Assembly: GCF_017313765.1 (NCBI RefSeq)
Contig: NZ_JAFLNC010000005.1
Coordinates: 372,001-436,000, forward strand
Length of the DNA: 64,000 nt
Reading direction: 5' to 3'
Source of the DNA: Sneathiella sedimenti
GTDB taxonomy: Bacteria; Pseudomonadota; Alphaproteobacteria; Sneathiellales; Sneathiellaceae
Below the pieces are notes generated by a model, which saw only the letters and a list, made by a program, of their open reading frames with translations, had not been told where the DNA came from and ran no database searches. This document shows positions 47,961 through 56,538 of the stretch, piece after piece (position 1 is the stretch's first letter; every line of letters starts with the position of its first letter). The position numbers were made by a program, and so were the translations under genes.

Positions 47961-49313
47961 TTACGCCTGCTGCGCTTTCAATTTATTCTGTATCCAGTTG
48001 GCGGTCCTGAACAAGCGATCATCCTGCTCTGTCCGCGCAACTAACTGCACACCAATCGGAAGGCCGGTTTCGCCAACCAGAAGGGGCAGGCTTACTGAGG
48101 GCAAGCCGCACAATGTCCAGATGGTTGAGAAAACGGGGTCTCCCGTGCCTTCCACAAATTCTGATGCTTCACCCGGTGCGCTTGCCGTGAGAACGGCATC
48201 ATAGTCATGGAAGAATACGTCAAAATACTCGTTTGCAGAGACCATAAATTGAACCGCGTCCTCATATTGGGCCGCGCTGATGGTCCGTCCATGTTCAACA
48301 ATCTGCTGCAGCGCGGGACTGATTTTCTCCCAGTATCCGCTAAATGTTTCCTGCAGATGCTGACAGATTTCAAATTCATGGATAACCCGTTGTGCCTCGA
48401 TGAACCCGTCAAAGGAAGCCGGAACTGAAACTTTGTCCACCCTGTCACCAAGCAAGGCCATGATTTCTTCCAGCCCCTCCCGCGCTGCCGGCGTCAGTCG
48501 GTTATTAAAGGGCAGCTCTAGCCAGACAAATTCGGGGTCCACCGGGGGATCGGCACGACATCCTTCTAGCATTAGCGGCCTGGGCCTGGCATAGCTCGAG
48601 TGATCCGCCGGATCATATCCTTTAATAACGTCTGATAATGCCGCCACATCTTCCAGCGTCCTGCCAAATACCCCCACCTGATCGAGAGATTTTGAAGTCT
48701 GCAAGATGCCGCGACGCGAGATCATGCCACGCGTCGGCTTGAACCCATATGTTCCGCAGAAAGAGGCCGGACGAATGACCGACCCATTGGTCTGGGTGCC
48801 GATCGCCAGCGGAACCTGGAAAGCGGCAACGGCGGCAGCGGATCCGCTCGATGACCCTCCCGGGGAATGAGCAACGTTATGCGGATTCCTTGTTTCAACT
48901 GCCTGCACAAAAGCAAGCTCGGTCGTTACGGTTTTCCCTAGGATGATCGCTCCCTGATCTCTAAGTCGTTCGACGATCGCGGCATCTTCCGCAGGTTGCC
49001 TTCCGGCAAAAATCGGCGTTCCCCGCTCAGTGAGAAAATCCCGGGTATCAACAATATCCTTGAGACCAACGGGAATGCCATGCAGCGTCCCGAGGGGCCT
49101 GCCAGCGCGGCGAATACTGTCCATTTCCGCTGCCTGGGCAAAGGCATAATCCGGGTCCAGCTGGGCCCAGGCCTTGATCTGCCCGTCGGTTTCCTCAATC
49201 CTGTTGAGACAAGCCCTTACCAGCTCCACCGACGTCAACCGTCCGTCACGTATCTGGCGGACCGCGTCCAAGGCGGGCAGGACATTCGGCATTGATTGGT
49301 CAACAACTGTCAT
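47961..49313 (-). CDS. Amidase-signature-family hydrolase
   Basis: About 450 residues. The amidase core is clear: PVGLKDIVDT, then GGSSSGSAAAVAAFQVPLAIGTQTNGSVIRPA, with the Ser-Ser-Lys catalytic set. It would hydrolyse an amide taken up by the TRAP transporter encoded just upstream in the transcript. The ATG at 49313 overlaps the DctM stop (ATGA), which decides the start against the longer ORF. Confidence 0.88.
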   Translation of the reverse strand: MTVVDQSMPNVLPALDAVRQIRDGRLTSVELVRACLNRIEETDGQIKAWAQLDPDYAFAQAAEMDSIRRAGRPLGTLHGIPVGLKDIVDTRDFLTERGTPIFAGRQPAEDAAIVERLRDQGAIILGKTVTTELAFVQAVETRNPHNVAHSPGGSSSGSAAAVAAFQVPLAIGTQTNGSVIRPASFCGTYGFKPTRGMISRRGILQTSKSLDQVGVFGRTLEDVAALSDVIKGYDPADHSSYARPRPLMLEGCRADPPVDPEFVWLELPFNNRLTPAAREGLEEIMALLGDRVDKVSVPASFDGFIEAQRVIHEFEICQHLQETFSGYWEKISPALQQIVEHGRTISAAQYEDAVQFMVSANEYFDVFFHDYDAVLTASAPGEASEFVEGTGDPVFSTIWTLCGLPSVSLPLLVGETGLPIGVQLVARTEQDDRLFRTANWIQNKLKAQQA

Positions 49314-50677
49314 CAAGGGATATACTTCCCGAAAAGATAGTCCGGCAGCCACAAGGCAATGCCAGGGAATTGATACATGAGAACCATGCAAAGGATAACA
49401 ATGCCGAGATAGGGAATAATACCCCTGAAAATCTCAACAAGCTGGATGGCGTTGCGCAACACCCCTTTAAGATAATACGCCGACATCGCCATCGGCGGGG
49501 TCAGGAAGGAGGTCTGCAAATTCAGCGCAACCAGCATCGCAAAAAAGTACGGATTGACGCCAAAGGTATCAAGCATCGGCAAGAAAATCGGCACAAAAAT
49601 AATCAGGATTTCGGACCACTCAAGCGGCCAACCCAGCAGGAAAATGATTACCTGCGCCAGAACCAGAAACTGCCAGGGTTCAAGGTTCAAGCCGACGACC
49701 CAGGCACTTATGAGATCATGTCCGCCGAGATAAGAGAAAACCGACGCAAAGGTCCATGATCCGACAAACAGCCAGCATACCATCGCCGTGGCCTTCGCCG
49801 TCAGAAACACACTTTCCTTGACCTTTTTCCAGGTCAGGGAACGGTAAAGGACCGCGAGCACAAGCCCACCCAAAGCCCCCATTGCCGCGGCCTCAGCAGG
49901 CGTGGCAAGTCCGCCCAGAATGGATCCCAGCACCAGCATGATAAGGGCTGTCAGCGGTACAAAAGATACAAGAAGGTCCATGTAAATCTTGATGGGCGGG
50001 GGGATATCTTCCTGACGTGGCTTTGGCGCAATCGACGGCTTTATCAGGACACGGATAATGACGTAAGCCATATAAAGCCCGGCGAGGATCAGGCCGGGAA
50101 ATACGGCCGCAGCATATAACCGCAAAGGGGATAATTCGGCAATTGCCGCATAGACAATCAACATGATGGAAGGCGGTATCAGGATGCCAAGCGTGCCGCC
50201 GGCACAAATAACCCCCGCGGCAAACTCCTTTTGGTAGTTGGCCTTGGCCATCGCCGGATAGGCAAGCAGTCCCATCAGGGTGACGACCGCGCCAACGATA
50301 CCCGAGGCTGTCGAAAAGACCGCGCATGTGATCAGCGCGGCAATCGCCATGGAACCGGGCAGGTTTCGCGCCGCCATCTGCAAGGAGAAAAAAAGCCGAT
50401 CAACAATATTCGCCCGCTCGACGACGTACCCCATAAAAAGAAACAGCGGGATCGCAACCAGCGTATCATTCTCCATTACCGAGTAGGTATTCTGATTCAG
50501 CAGATAAAAGATATTGTTGCTGAACAGGTCGGCAAAGCTTTCGATCCCGCCCTGGAAATAGGCGTAGTAGCCGAACGCTACGCCCATTGCCAAAAGTGTG
50601 AAGGCGATTGGAAAGCCCAGCAACACCAGCAGGATAAACAAACAAAGCATGAAAATGGCGACTTCAGGGTTTGTCAT
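49313..50677 (-). CDS. TRAP transporter large permease (DctM type)
   Basis: 454 residues, about 12 TM helices, with the DctM features FPIAFTLLAMG, FLFMGYVVERANIVDR, and SPLRLYAAAVFPGL. It forms the sodium-coupled translocation unit with the small permease. In the order dctP-dctQ-dctM-amidase. Confidence 0.93.
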   Translation of the reverse strand: MTNPEVAIFMLCLFILLVLLGFPIAFTLLAMGVAFGYYAYFQGGIESFADLFSNNIFYLLNQNTYSVMENDTLVAIPLFLFMGYVVERANIVDRLFFSLQMAARNLPGSMAIAALITCAVFSTASGIVGAVVTLMGLLAYPAMAKANYQKEFAAGVICAGGTLGILIPPSIMLIVYAAIAELSPLRLYAAAVFPGLILAGLYMAYVIIRVLIKPSIAPKPRQEDIPPPIKIYMDLLVSFVPLTALIMLVLGSILGGLATPAEAAAMGALGGLVLAVLYRSLTWKKVKESVFLTAKATAMVCWLFVGSWTFASVFSYLGGHDLISAWVVGLNLEPWQFLVLAQVIIFLLGWPLEWSEILIIFVPIFLPMLDTFGVNPYFFAMLVALNLQTSFLTPPMAMSAYYLKGVLRNAIQLVEIFRGIIPYLGIVILCMVLMYQFPGIALWLPDYLFGKYIP

Positions 50678-50716
50678 GGGCGTCTCTCAAAATAAAAGCG
50701 AAGGAAACGGCTGAAA

Positions 50717-51289
50717 TCATGGTTTGTGTATCTCGGACTTATGCATCAGCATGTCTTCGGTCTCATGCACATCTTCCAGCCGATCCATCCATACTCCTTG
50801 CTTGATTGCTTTCCAGCAGCGCACCATTTCCGCTATGCCCTGTAAAATCAGCAGGAAGCCGGCCACGGGAATAAGTGTTTTGAAAAAATAGACCTGGATG
50901 CGGGCTGGACTGTTCCAGCTTACTTCTTTATATCGCCAACTGTCGGCGGCAATTTCCGCGCCATACCAGAACAGGGCGAGTATTCCGGGAAAGAAAAACA
51001 GAATATACAGCACGAAGTCTATTCGGGCCTGCCAGCGTATGGGAAACAGGCGGTAAAGCACATCGCCGCGAACATGTGAATCCTGCGCGAGGGCATAAGG
51101 TCCTGCCATCAGGAACAACGCACCATACATCTGAACCATTACATCAAATGCCCAGACCGTCGGAGAGTTCAACACATAACGGACGAAAACCTCATAGGAT
51201 ACCGAAAAGGTCAGTATCATAATGCACCAGCCAAATGCCCTGCCTACCCAGAGGTTTAGCCCCTCAATCGTATAGACGAATTTTGTCAT
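50717..51289 (-). CDS. TRAP transporter small permease (DctQ type)
   Basis: 190 residues with four TM helices (VGRAFGWCIMILTFSVSYEVFVRYVLN, then GALFLMAGPYALAQDSHVRGDVLY). It partners the large permease. Spacing 39 bp to the next gene, with a hairpin between it and dctP. Confidence 0.92.
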   Translation of the reverse strand: MTKFVYTIEGLNLWVGRAFGWCIMILTFSVSYEVFVRYVLNSPTVWAFDVMVQMYGALFLMAGPYALAQDSHVRGDVLYRLFPIRWQARIDFVLYILFFFPGILALFWYGAEIAADSWRYKEVSWNSPARIQVYFFKTLIPVAGFLLILQGIAEMVRCWKAIKQGVWMDRLEDVHETEDMLMHKSEIHKP

Positions 51290-51319
51290 CGCACCCTATC
51301 CGCAAACTCCTAAGCAAAA

Positions 51320-51344
51320 CCGGGGACTAACTTGTAGTCCCCGG
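51320..51344 (-). terminator. Hairpin between dctP and dctQ
   Basis: CCGGGGACTA and TAGTCCCCGG form a perfect 10-bp stem with a 5-nt loop, followed on the - strand by TTTTGCTTA. It probably trims or partly terminates the transcript, giving more binding protein than permease. Confidence 0.75.
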
Positions 51345-51366
51345 AGCGTATTACATTTACTCGTGG

Positions 51367-52476
51367 TCACGAGCCAAAGTAATGATTATAGGCCAGCTTG
51401 TAGTCCGGTTGGTTCAGGTTCAAATAGCCCATGACATTCTTGGCATAAGCCATTTGCGAGTCGACTACCTTTGCAAAGAACGGATCTTCGGAGCTTATCC
51501 GCTTGATAACAACATCCCAGGCCGCGAGTTGAGCCGCCATGACGTTATCCGGTGTCCGGTAAACATTTACGCCCTGCTCGTCCCGGAGTTTGTTGAGATC
51601 GTCTGCATAGCGTTTGGTATTATTCCAGTAAAAGTTGGAGTTTTCCGCCTCAGACGCATATTTCAATACTGCCTGTAACTCTGCGGGAAGGCCTTCATAT
51701 TTCTTCTTGTTAAATGTAATCTCGAAGAATTCCTGAGACTGGTGGAAGGAAGCAAGATGATAGAATTTCGAAACATCCTGCATACCGAAATCGCGGTCCG
51801 ACGTCGGATTGTTAAACTCCGCCGCATCAATCAAACCGGCCTTCATCGCTGGCTGGATTTCACCGCCCGGTAGCTGTACGACCGACATGCCCATTTCGAG
51901 GAGGACATCGGCAGCAAGACCAACGGTTCTGTATTTCAGCCCGTTTAGCTGGGAGACGTCCGTGATTTCCTGTTTAAACCATCCCAGCGGTTGTGCCGGC
52001 ATTGGGCTGTTGAAGAACGAGACAACATTCAGGCCAAGATTACCCATCAACTCGTTGAATAGTTCCTGTCCGCCACCATAATTAACCCATCCGAGTACTT
52101 CCTGCGACGACCAGCCGAAACACGGGCCGGTGCCGAACAACGACGCCGTCGGGGATTTAGAGTACCAGTAGGCAGGCACATAATGGGCTGCGTCGAGCAC
52201 TCCGCGATGCACCGCGTCTTGCATCTGACTGGTCTTTACTACCGAATCAACGGGCAAAAGGTCGATTTTGATGTCCTTGCCTGCCATGGCATGAACCCGG
52301 TCAACATATGATTGTGCATTTTCAAGAAAAATGCCGCCGCCCCACGCTGCCTGCATTTTCAATGTAACAGGTTCGGCCCGCGCTATTGCAGGTGCTGCAA
52401 AGCTTCCAGCGGTTGCGGCGGCCGCAAGCGCGCTGCCTTTCAGAAATTTTCTGCGATCCATAGTCTTCTCAGTCAT
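51367..52476 (-). CDS. TRAP transporter substrate-binding protein (DctP type)
   Basis: About 369 residues. Tat signal MDRRKFLKGSALAAAATAGSFAAPAIARA, then periplasmic binding domain of the DctP family (MQDAVHRGVLDAAHYVPAYWYSKSP, LNGLKYRTVGLAADVLLEMGMSVVQLPGGEIQPAMKAGLIDAAEF). Twin-arginine secretion implies that the protein folds before export. ATG 52476 is preceded by GGGAGGTG. The ligand is probably an organic acid or an amide metabolised by the downstream enzymes. Confidence 0.93.
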   Translation of the reverse strand: MTEKTMDRRKFLKGSALAAAATAGSFAAPAIARAEPVTLKMQAAWGGGIFLENAQSYVDRVHAMAGKDIKIDLLPVDSVVKTSQMQDAVHRGVLDAAHYVPAYWYSKSPTASLFGTGPCFGWSSQEVLGWVNYGGGQELFNELMGNLGLNVVSFFNSPMPAQPLGWFKQEITDVSQLNGLKYRTVGLAADVLLEMGMSVVQLPGGEIQPAMKAGLIDAAEFNNPTSDRDFGMQDVSKFYHLASFHQSQEFFEITFNKKKYEGLPAELQAVLKYASEAENSNFYWNNTKRYADDLNKLRDEQGVNVYRTPDNVMAAQLAAWDVVIKRISSEDPFFAKVVDSQMAYAKNVMGYLNLNQPDYKLAYNHYFGS

Positions 52477-52720
52477 TTTCACCTCCCATGAAAACATTTT
52501 TACTTTCGTTTATTCTAATATAAAATAAACCACCAATCACGATAGAATGCAAGCAACCAAGCTGGTGCTATATTCCACTACATGGAAAATGCTGATTTTG
52601 TCACATCAACCGCTTGGTAAAGCCGGGATTGGATCAGTCATTCCAGATGAAAGTGATATCTTCTCACGGAATTTTCAGACGAGTTCGAGCTGGTTTGAGC
52701 TATTCAACAGAATTGCCGGC

Positions 52721-54547
52721 CTAGTTATCTAGAACCCCTTGAATGAATTCCATGGCGTCGCCGAGGGACGCAATCGAGGCTATTTCAGCAGCGGAGAATT
52801 GCATGTCGAAGGTTAGCTCGAGTTCCTCGATAAGGGTCATATGCGCTAATGAATCCCAGCCATCCGTATTGAACGGCGTGGAGTCCGCCGACAACCCGGT
52901 GGCGTCGACATTGAAGCAAGTCGCCGCGACCGCGCAGACTTTTTCCTCCAGAGTTCCACTCCCCTCCTCGGAAGGAGCAATATCCTGTGCTACTGTGGCC
53001 ACGTTTGAGGAAGCCATGGCCGTCAACTCGGCCATCAGGACCTTGCCCGCGGCGCTACGCGGGAGCGATGTCATAATATAAAAGTCGGTTGGCGTCCGCT
53101 CTGCCGAGAGATGCTGCCGGCAGAAGGCAAAGGCATCGGCAGCGGTAAGCTCCTGACCTGGCTGCGGTACAACTGCTGCAACCAGCTTCTCGCCGCGCGC
53201 TGCATCGGGAACGCCAAAAGCGACAGCCTCCGCTATACCTGGCATGGTGGAGAGAACGATCGTCACGGTTTCCGGGTGGATTGTCGCCCCGGCGGATACT
53301 ATTGCCGTTTTCTTGCGCCCCACGAAATCGTAAAGTCCGTCCGGTCCGACGCGCACATAGTCGCCCGTATGAAAGGCACCGTTACGCAATACATTTGCGG
53401 TAATGTCCGGCGCTTGGAAATAGCCCCGCATCACTGTCGGCCCTGACAACACCAGCTCGCCAACCTCGCCCTGGGGAACGGGACGGAAATCGTCATCCAA
53501 AACATCTGCTATGCAGCCATAGGGCCGCCCGAGTGACCCAATCCGGCGGGTAGCCTTGTCCGGCCCGGCAAAAAGGGCATCGCAGACCACTTCGCTCAAC
53601 CCATAGGCGTTGACCACAGGCACCTTGAAGCTCTCCTCGACATCGGTCCAGAGTTGGACGTCAAGAAGATCGGCGCTGCACAAAATAAACCGGAAGTCAG
53701 GCCCACAAAAAGCGTCTCTTTGATCACTGCCGAGACGCGCCATGATCCGGAGCATAGCGGGCACCGTGATAAAATGGGTAATCTTCTTTTCTGAGAATTT
53801 ATTCAGAATTGTCGGCACATTCTGCACTGAAAAGGGCGTCTCTCGATAAAGATACCCACCGAACCAAAGCGCCACGAGTGGCCCGCGGATCAGCCCGTCC
53901 ACATGATGGAGCGGTAGCAGGTTAAGCAAACGCGTAGCGCTGTCAAAGCCGTAGACCGTTTCAAAAATGGCAAGTTGCGCGATCAGGTTTTCAAAAGTCA
54001 GTTCAACAGCCTTGGGCGTCGAAGTTGTGCCGGACGTCAACACGAGAAGTGCCACTTCTGGTTTGGTTTCGATGGCACGCCAAGTGCCGGGATCGCGACT
54101 GGTCGACAAAGTTTCATGAACGTCGCGGATCGGAACAATCCGGCTTTGGGGCAGCCTGCCGCCCAAATCGGCATTGTCCAGCATGACCTCATCCCCATAG
54201 AGCGCGGCGGGATCGCATACCTCCAGCAACTCGCTCAGTTCGGGGCCGGTAATATCTGAATCCCCGATTACCGGTGTCATCCCGGCACGAAGCAACGCGA
54301 GAAAAAGTTTTATGGTTGCATCCTCATCCTTCGAGGCGACAAGCACCCGATCCCCGGCAACAAGCCCCGTCCGGGCGAACGCTGCAGCAAGGCAGCGCAT
54401 ATCGCGTGCCAAGTCTTCATAGGAAACAGACCCGGCTGGGAGGTCAGCGAATTCTTGCGACGACTTCTCGACGAGCATTCCGTCGAGATGATGGCAAAAG
54501 TGATCGAAAGCATGAAGGCCCGGCTTGATCGGCAATTCAAACATCAA
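52721..54547 (-). CDS. Adenylate-forming ligase with a C-terminal carrier-protein domain
   Basis: 608 residues. The AMP-binding domain spans about 1-520: P-loop VLTSGTTSTPKAVELT, GLSEVVCDALF, FHTGDYVRVGPDGLYDFVGRKKTAIVSAG and the final Lys region PRSAAGKVLMAEL. Residues about 530-605 are an acyl-carrier domain, with DGWDSLAHMTLIEELE (phosphopantetheine Ser in GWDSL). The enzyme would activate a carboxylic or amino acid and load its own carrier. It overlaps the thioesterase gene by 11 nt. The nature of the acid cannot be read from the sequence. Confidence 0.87.
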   Translation of the reverse strand: MMFELPIKPGLHAFDHFCHHLDGMLVEKSSQEFADLPAGSVSYEDLARDMRCLAAAFARTGLVAGDRVLVASKDEDATIKLFLALLRAGMTPVIGDSDITGPELSELLEVCDPAALYGDEVMLDNADLGGRLPQSRIVPIRDVHETLSTSRDPGTWRAIETKPEVALLVLTSGTTSTPKAVELTFENLIAQLAIFETVYGFDSATRLLNLLPLHHVDGLIRGPLVALWFGGYLYRETPFSVQNVPTILNKFSEKKITHFITVPAMLRIMARLGSDQRDAFCGPDFRFILCSADLLDVQLWTDVEESFKVPVVNAYGLSEVVCDALFAGPDKATRRIGSLGRPYGCIADVLDDDFRPVPQGEVGELVLSGPTVMRGYFQAPDITANVLRNGAFHTGDYVRVGPDGLYDFVGRKKTAIVSAGATIHPETVTIVLSTMPGIAEAVAFGVPDAARGEKLVAAVVPQPGQELTAADAFAFCRQHLSAERTPTDFYIMTSLPRSAAGKVLMAELTAMASSNVATVAQDIAPSEEGSGTLEEKVCAVAATCFNVDATGLSADSTPFNTDGWDSLAHMTLIEELELTFDMQFSAAEIASIASLGDAMEFIQGVLDN

Positions 54548-55361
54548 CTTGCTCCTTATCTACAGCCTCCAGCCGAAGGCGCAATTTTTCTGCAAGCACC
54601 GCAGCGTTTTCCGCGTTGCGCAGCATCGAAAGATGGTTGCCCGGCACATTCACAAATGAGAGCGGACCTCTAATCAGACGGCCCCATCCAAGGTCATCCA
54701 GGAAGAAGCCCCACGGAATCTCCTCGGCACGAAAAATGGTGGCGGAGCCTGTCCAGGGACGCGGATGATACTCTGCCATCTTGCCGTACAATTGGCGTAT
54801 GATCGTCCGGTGAGCTTCGGCATGATTGCCAAGATCCATACGGATTTGTCCGTATCGATGGAGGATCAATTGGTCGTCCGCGCGTGAAAGAAGAGAGCGC
54901 CAGTTTTTGATAAAAAAGCGTACAGCGTAGAGGGATTCCTGTATCGGGTTGTGCAGGAAACGCGCAAACATGGAACGTGGTCGCATGCGGGTATCCAGAA
55001 TGAGGAGCTCCCCCGTTTCCTGTTCCAGTGTCGAAAGATGTCGGGCCACCTCGAAGGCCAGAAAACCGGCGAATGAAAAACCGCAGATATGGATTGGGCG
55101 GGGGATATCCGTCTGGTGAATATCAACTGCGAAACGCTCTGCAATATCGATCAAGCTGAGACTGTCGAGAGCCTCCACCATATCTGGCGCAAGGCGCGCA
55201 CCAAAGCATGAATATTCCTTAGACAGGAATTTCTGTATCGGCTGGGCATAAATGACATTGCCGCCGAAATCCGGAAGAAAAACAATGCTACCGCCGGTGT
55301 CCAGACTATTCATTCGCATCAGGGTGCGGGGTAAGGTACGATGTGACATCTGCATATTCAT
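54537..55361 (-). CDS. Type II-like thioesterase (alpha/beta hydrolase)
   Basis: 274 residues of thioesterase family: IVFLPDFGGNVIYAQPIQKFL near the start, nucleophile GFSFAGFLAFEVARHLS, and a C-terminal His in VPGNHLSMLR. It likely releases or edits the acyl group held on the carrier domain encoded downstream. Overlaps the preceding and the following gene, so expression is coupled. Confidence 0.83.
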   Translation of the reverse strand: MNMQMSHRTLPRTLMRMNSLDTGGSIVFLPDFGGNVIYAQPIQKFLSKEYSCFGARLAPDMVEALDSLSLIDIAERFAVDIHQTDIPRPIHICGFSFAGFLAFEVARHLSTLEQETGELLILDTRMRPRSMFARFLHNPIQESLYAVRFFIKNWRSLLSRADDQLILHRYGQIRMDLGNHAEAHRTIIRQLYGKMAEYHPRPWTGSATIFRAEEIPWGFFLDDLGWGRLIRGPLSFVNVPGNHLSMLRNAENAAVLAEKLRLRLEAVDKEQVDV

Positions 55362-56527
55362 TCCCCGCCTCCCCCGGCAACGGTCATTTTATAGGGCAAG
55401 CGGGAGGTTTCTATTGCGCGCTCTTTCTCGGCGGCGGCCCGTTTACGCTTTAATCCCATTTCAGAAATTTCCCGAAAATCTTCTGAGCGAAACCACAGGC
55501 TGTGATACGCCGGTTCCATGCCGATGCCGCGCTCGGCCTTATACTGCCCGGTCGTACCAAAATTGATGGCGGGTATTCCCAGCCTGATCGCGGATTCAAT
55601 CGTTTGATAGGTACCCAGCTCAAATAGCAGAAACCGGATGTCGGCCGATTGTCCCCAGTGCTGGGCAAACAACATATCCTCACCAAGAAAACTGAGCTGC
55701 ATGGCGACCGGGTCGCCTCCTTGATAGGCGAATGTGATATCCAGCGCCTCTGGCATTGACCGGAAAATATGCTCGAAATAAGCGCGATTATGCCACAGTT
55801 CCGTTTCATTGCGATGATAGGTTGCCGCATATAAATCGTAAAATGGTGCCACCAGTTCCGCCGTAATATTGGCTCCGGTAAATTGCTTGTAGGTCAGACC
55901 TTCAGATGCGACTTTTTTCCGCTCCCGTCGTACCTTGACGCGTCCCCGCTTGTGCATCGATGCCAGAACGTCCTCAAAATTCTCATTGCCCGAATTACGC
56001 CAGATATAGGCGTTGCCCTCTGTTTTTAGAAATCCAGCAGCGTCTGTAGCTTCCCACTCCGGCGCGGTCATATAGGTGACCTGTACGGAAGACGCGCCGT
56101 CCTTCTTCGCCTGTTGCCGAAGTGCCACCAGTAAGGCACCTCGGGCCTCGTCTTCATCGACCGCCGCATGCACCAACAAGCGCGGCCCGGAAATCGGCGT
56201 CATCGGGACTTCGACCTGGAGTTTTGGATAATAGGATCCCGCCACGCGGCTATGCGCCATGGCAAGGCCAAGATCGATGCCAAGCTCACCCTCTGAATGA
56301 TCCTTGAGGTAGGCGGGAGCTGCGGCAACGGCCTTGTTTTTCCGATCGCGCATTAGGATATGTCGCGGGTGAAAACCGTTTTCCGGGCTGGCAATACCGC
56401 TTTCTTCCAGCGCAAGCAGATGGCAGTGGCGGACATAAGGATTGTCCATGCCGGCGCAACGATCCCAATCCTCCGGCGAAATGTCGGCAATGTTGGTATG
56501 GACGGAAACAGTCCAGCTATCAGTCAT
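55358..56527 (-). CDS. DUF482/COG3146-type acyltransferase (GNAT-like fold)
   Basis: About 389 residues with two GNAT-like halves. Motifs: NSGNENFEDVLASMHKRGRVKVRRERKKV, then LYAATYHRNETELWHNRAYFEHIFRSMP, and INFGTTGQYKAERGIGMEPAYHSLWF. The family was called peptidogalycan biosynthesis protein but has no settled function. Next to a carrier-protein ligase it could transfer the activated acyl or aminoacyl group to an amine acceptor. Translational overlap with the thioesterase gene. ATG 56527 is chosen over a longer ORF that overlaps the gamma-glutamyltransferase gene. Confidence 0.82.
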   Translation of the reverse strand: MTDSWTVSVHTNIADISPEDWDRCAGMDNPYVRHCHLLALEESGIASPENGFHPRHILMRDRKNKAVAAAPAYLKDHSEGELGIDLGLAMAHSRVAGSYYPKLQVEVPMTPISGPRLLVHAAVDEDEARGALLVALRQQAKKDGASSVQVTYMTAPEWEATDAAGFLKTEGNAYIWRNSGNENFEDVLASMHKRGRVKVRRERKKVASEGLTYKQFTGANITAELVAPFYDLYAATYHRNETELWHNRAYFEHIFRSMPEALDITFAYQGGDPVAMQLSFLGEDMLFAQHWGQSADIRFLLFELGTYQTIESAIRLGIPAINFGTTGQYKAERGIGMEPAYHSLWFRSEDFREISEMGLKRKRAAAEKERAIETSRLPYKMTVAGGGGE

Positions 56528-56538
56528 AAGAGAACAGC

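Noticed and set aside
52547-52732. 61-codon + strand ORF upstream of dctP
   Set aside because: Lies in the divergent promoter region, with no family resemblance or start signal.
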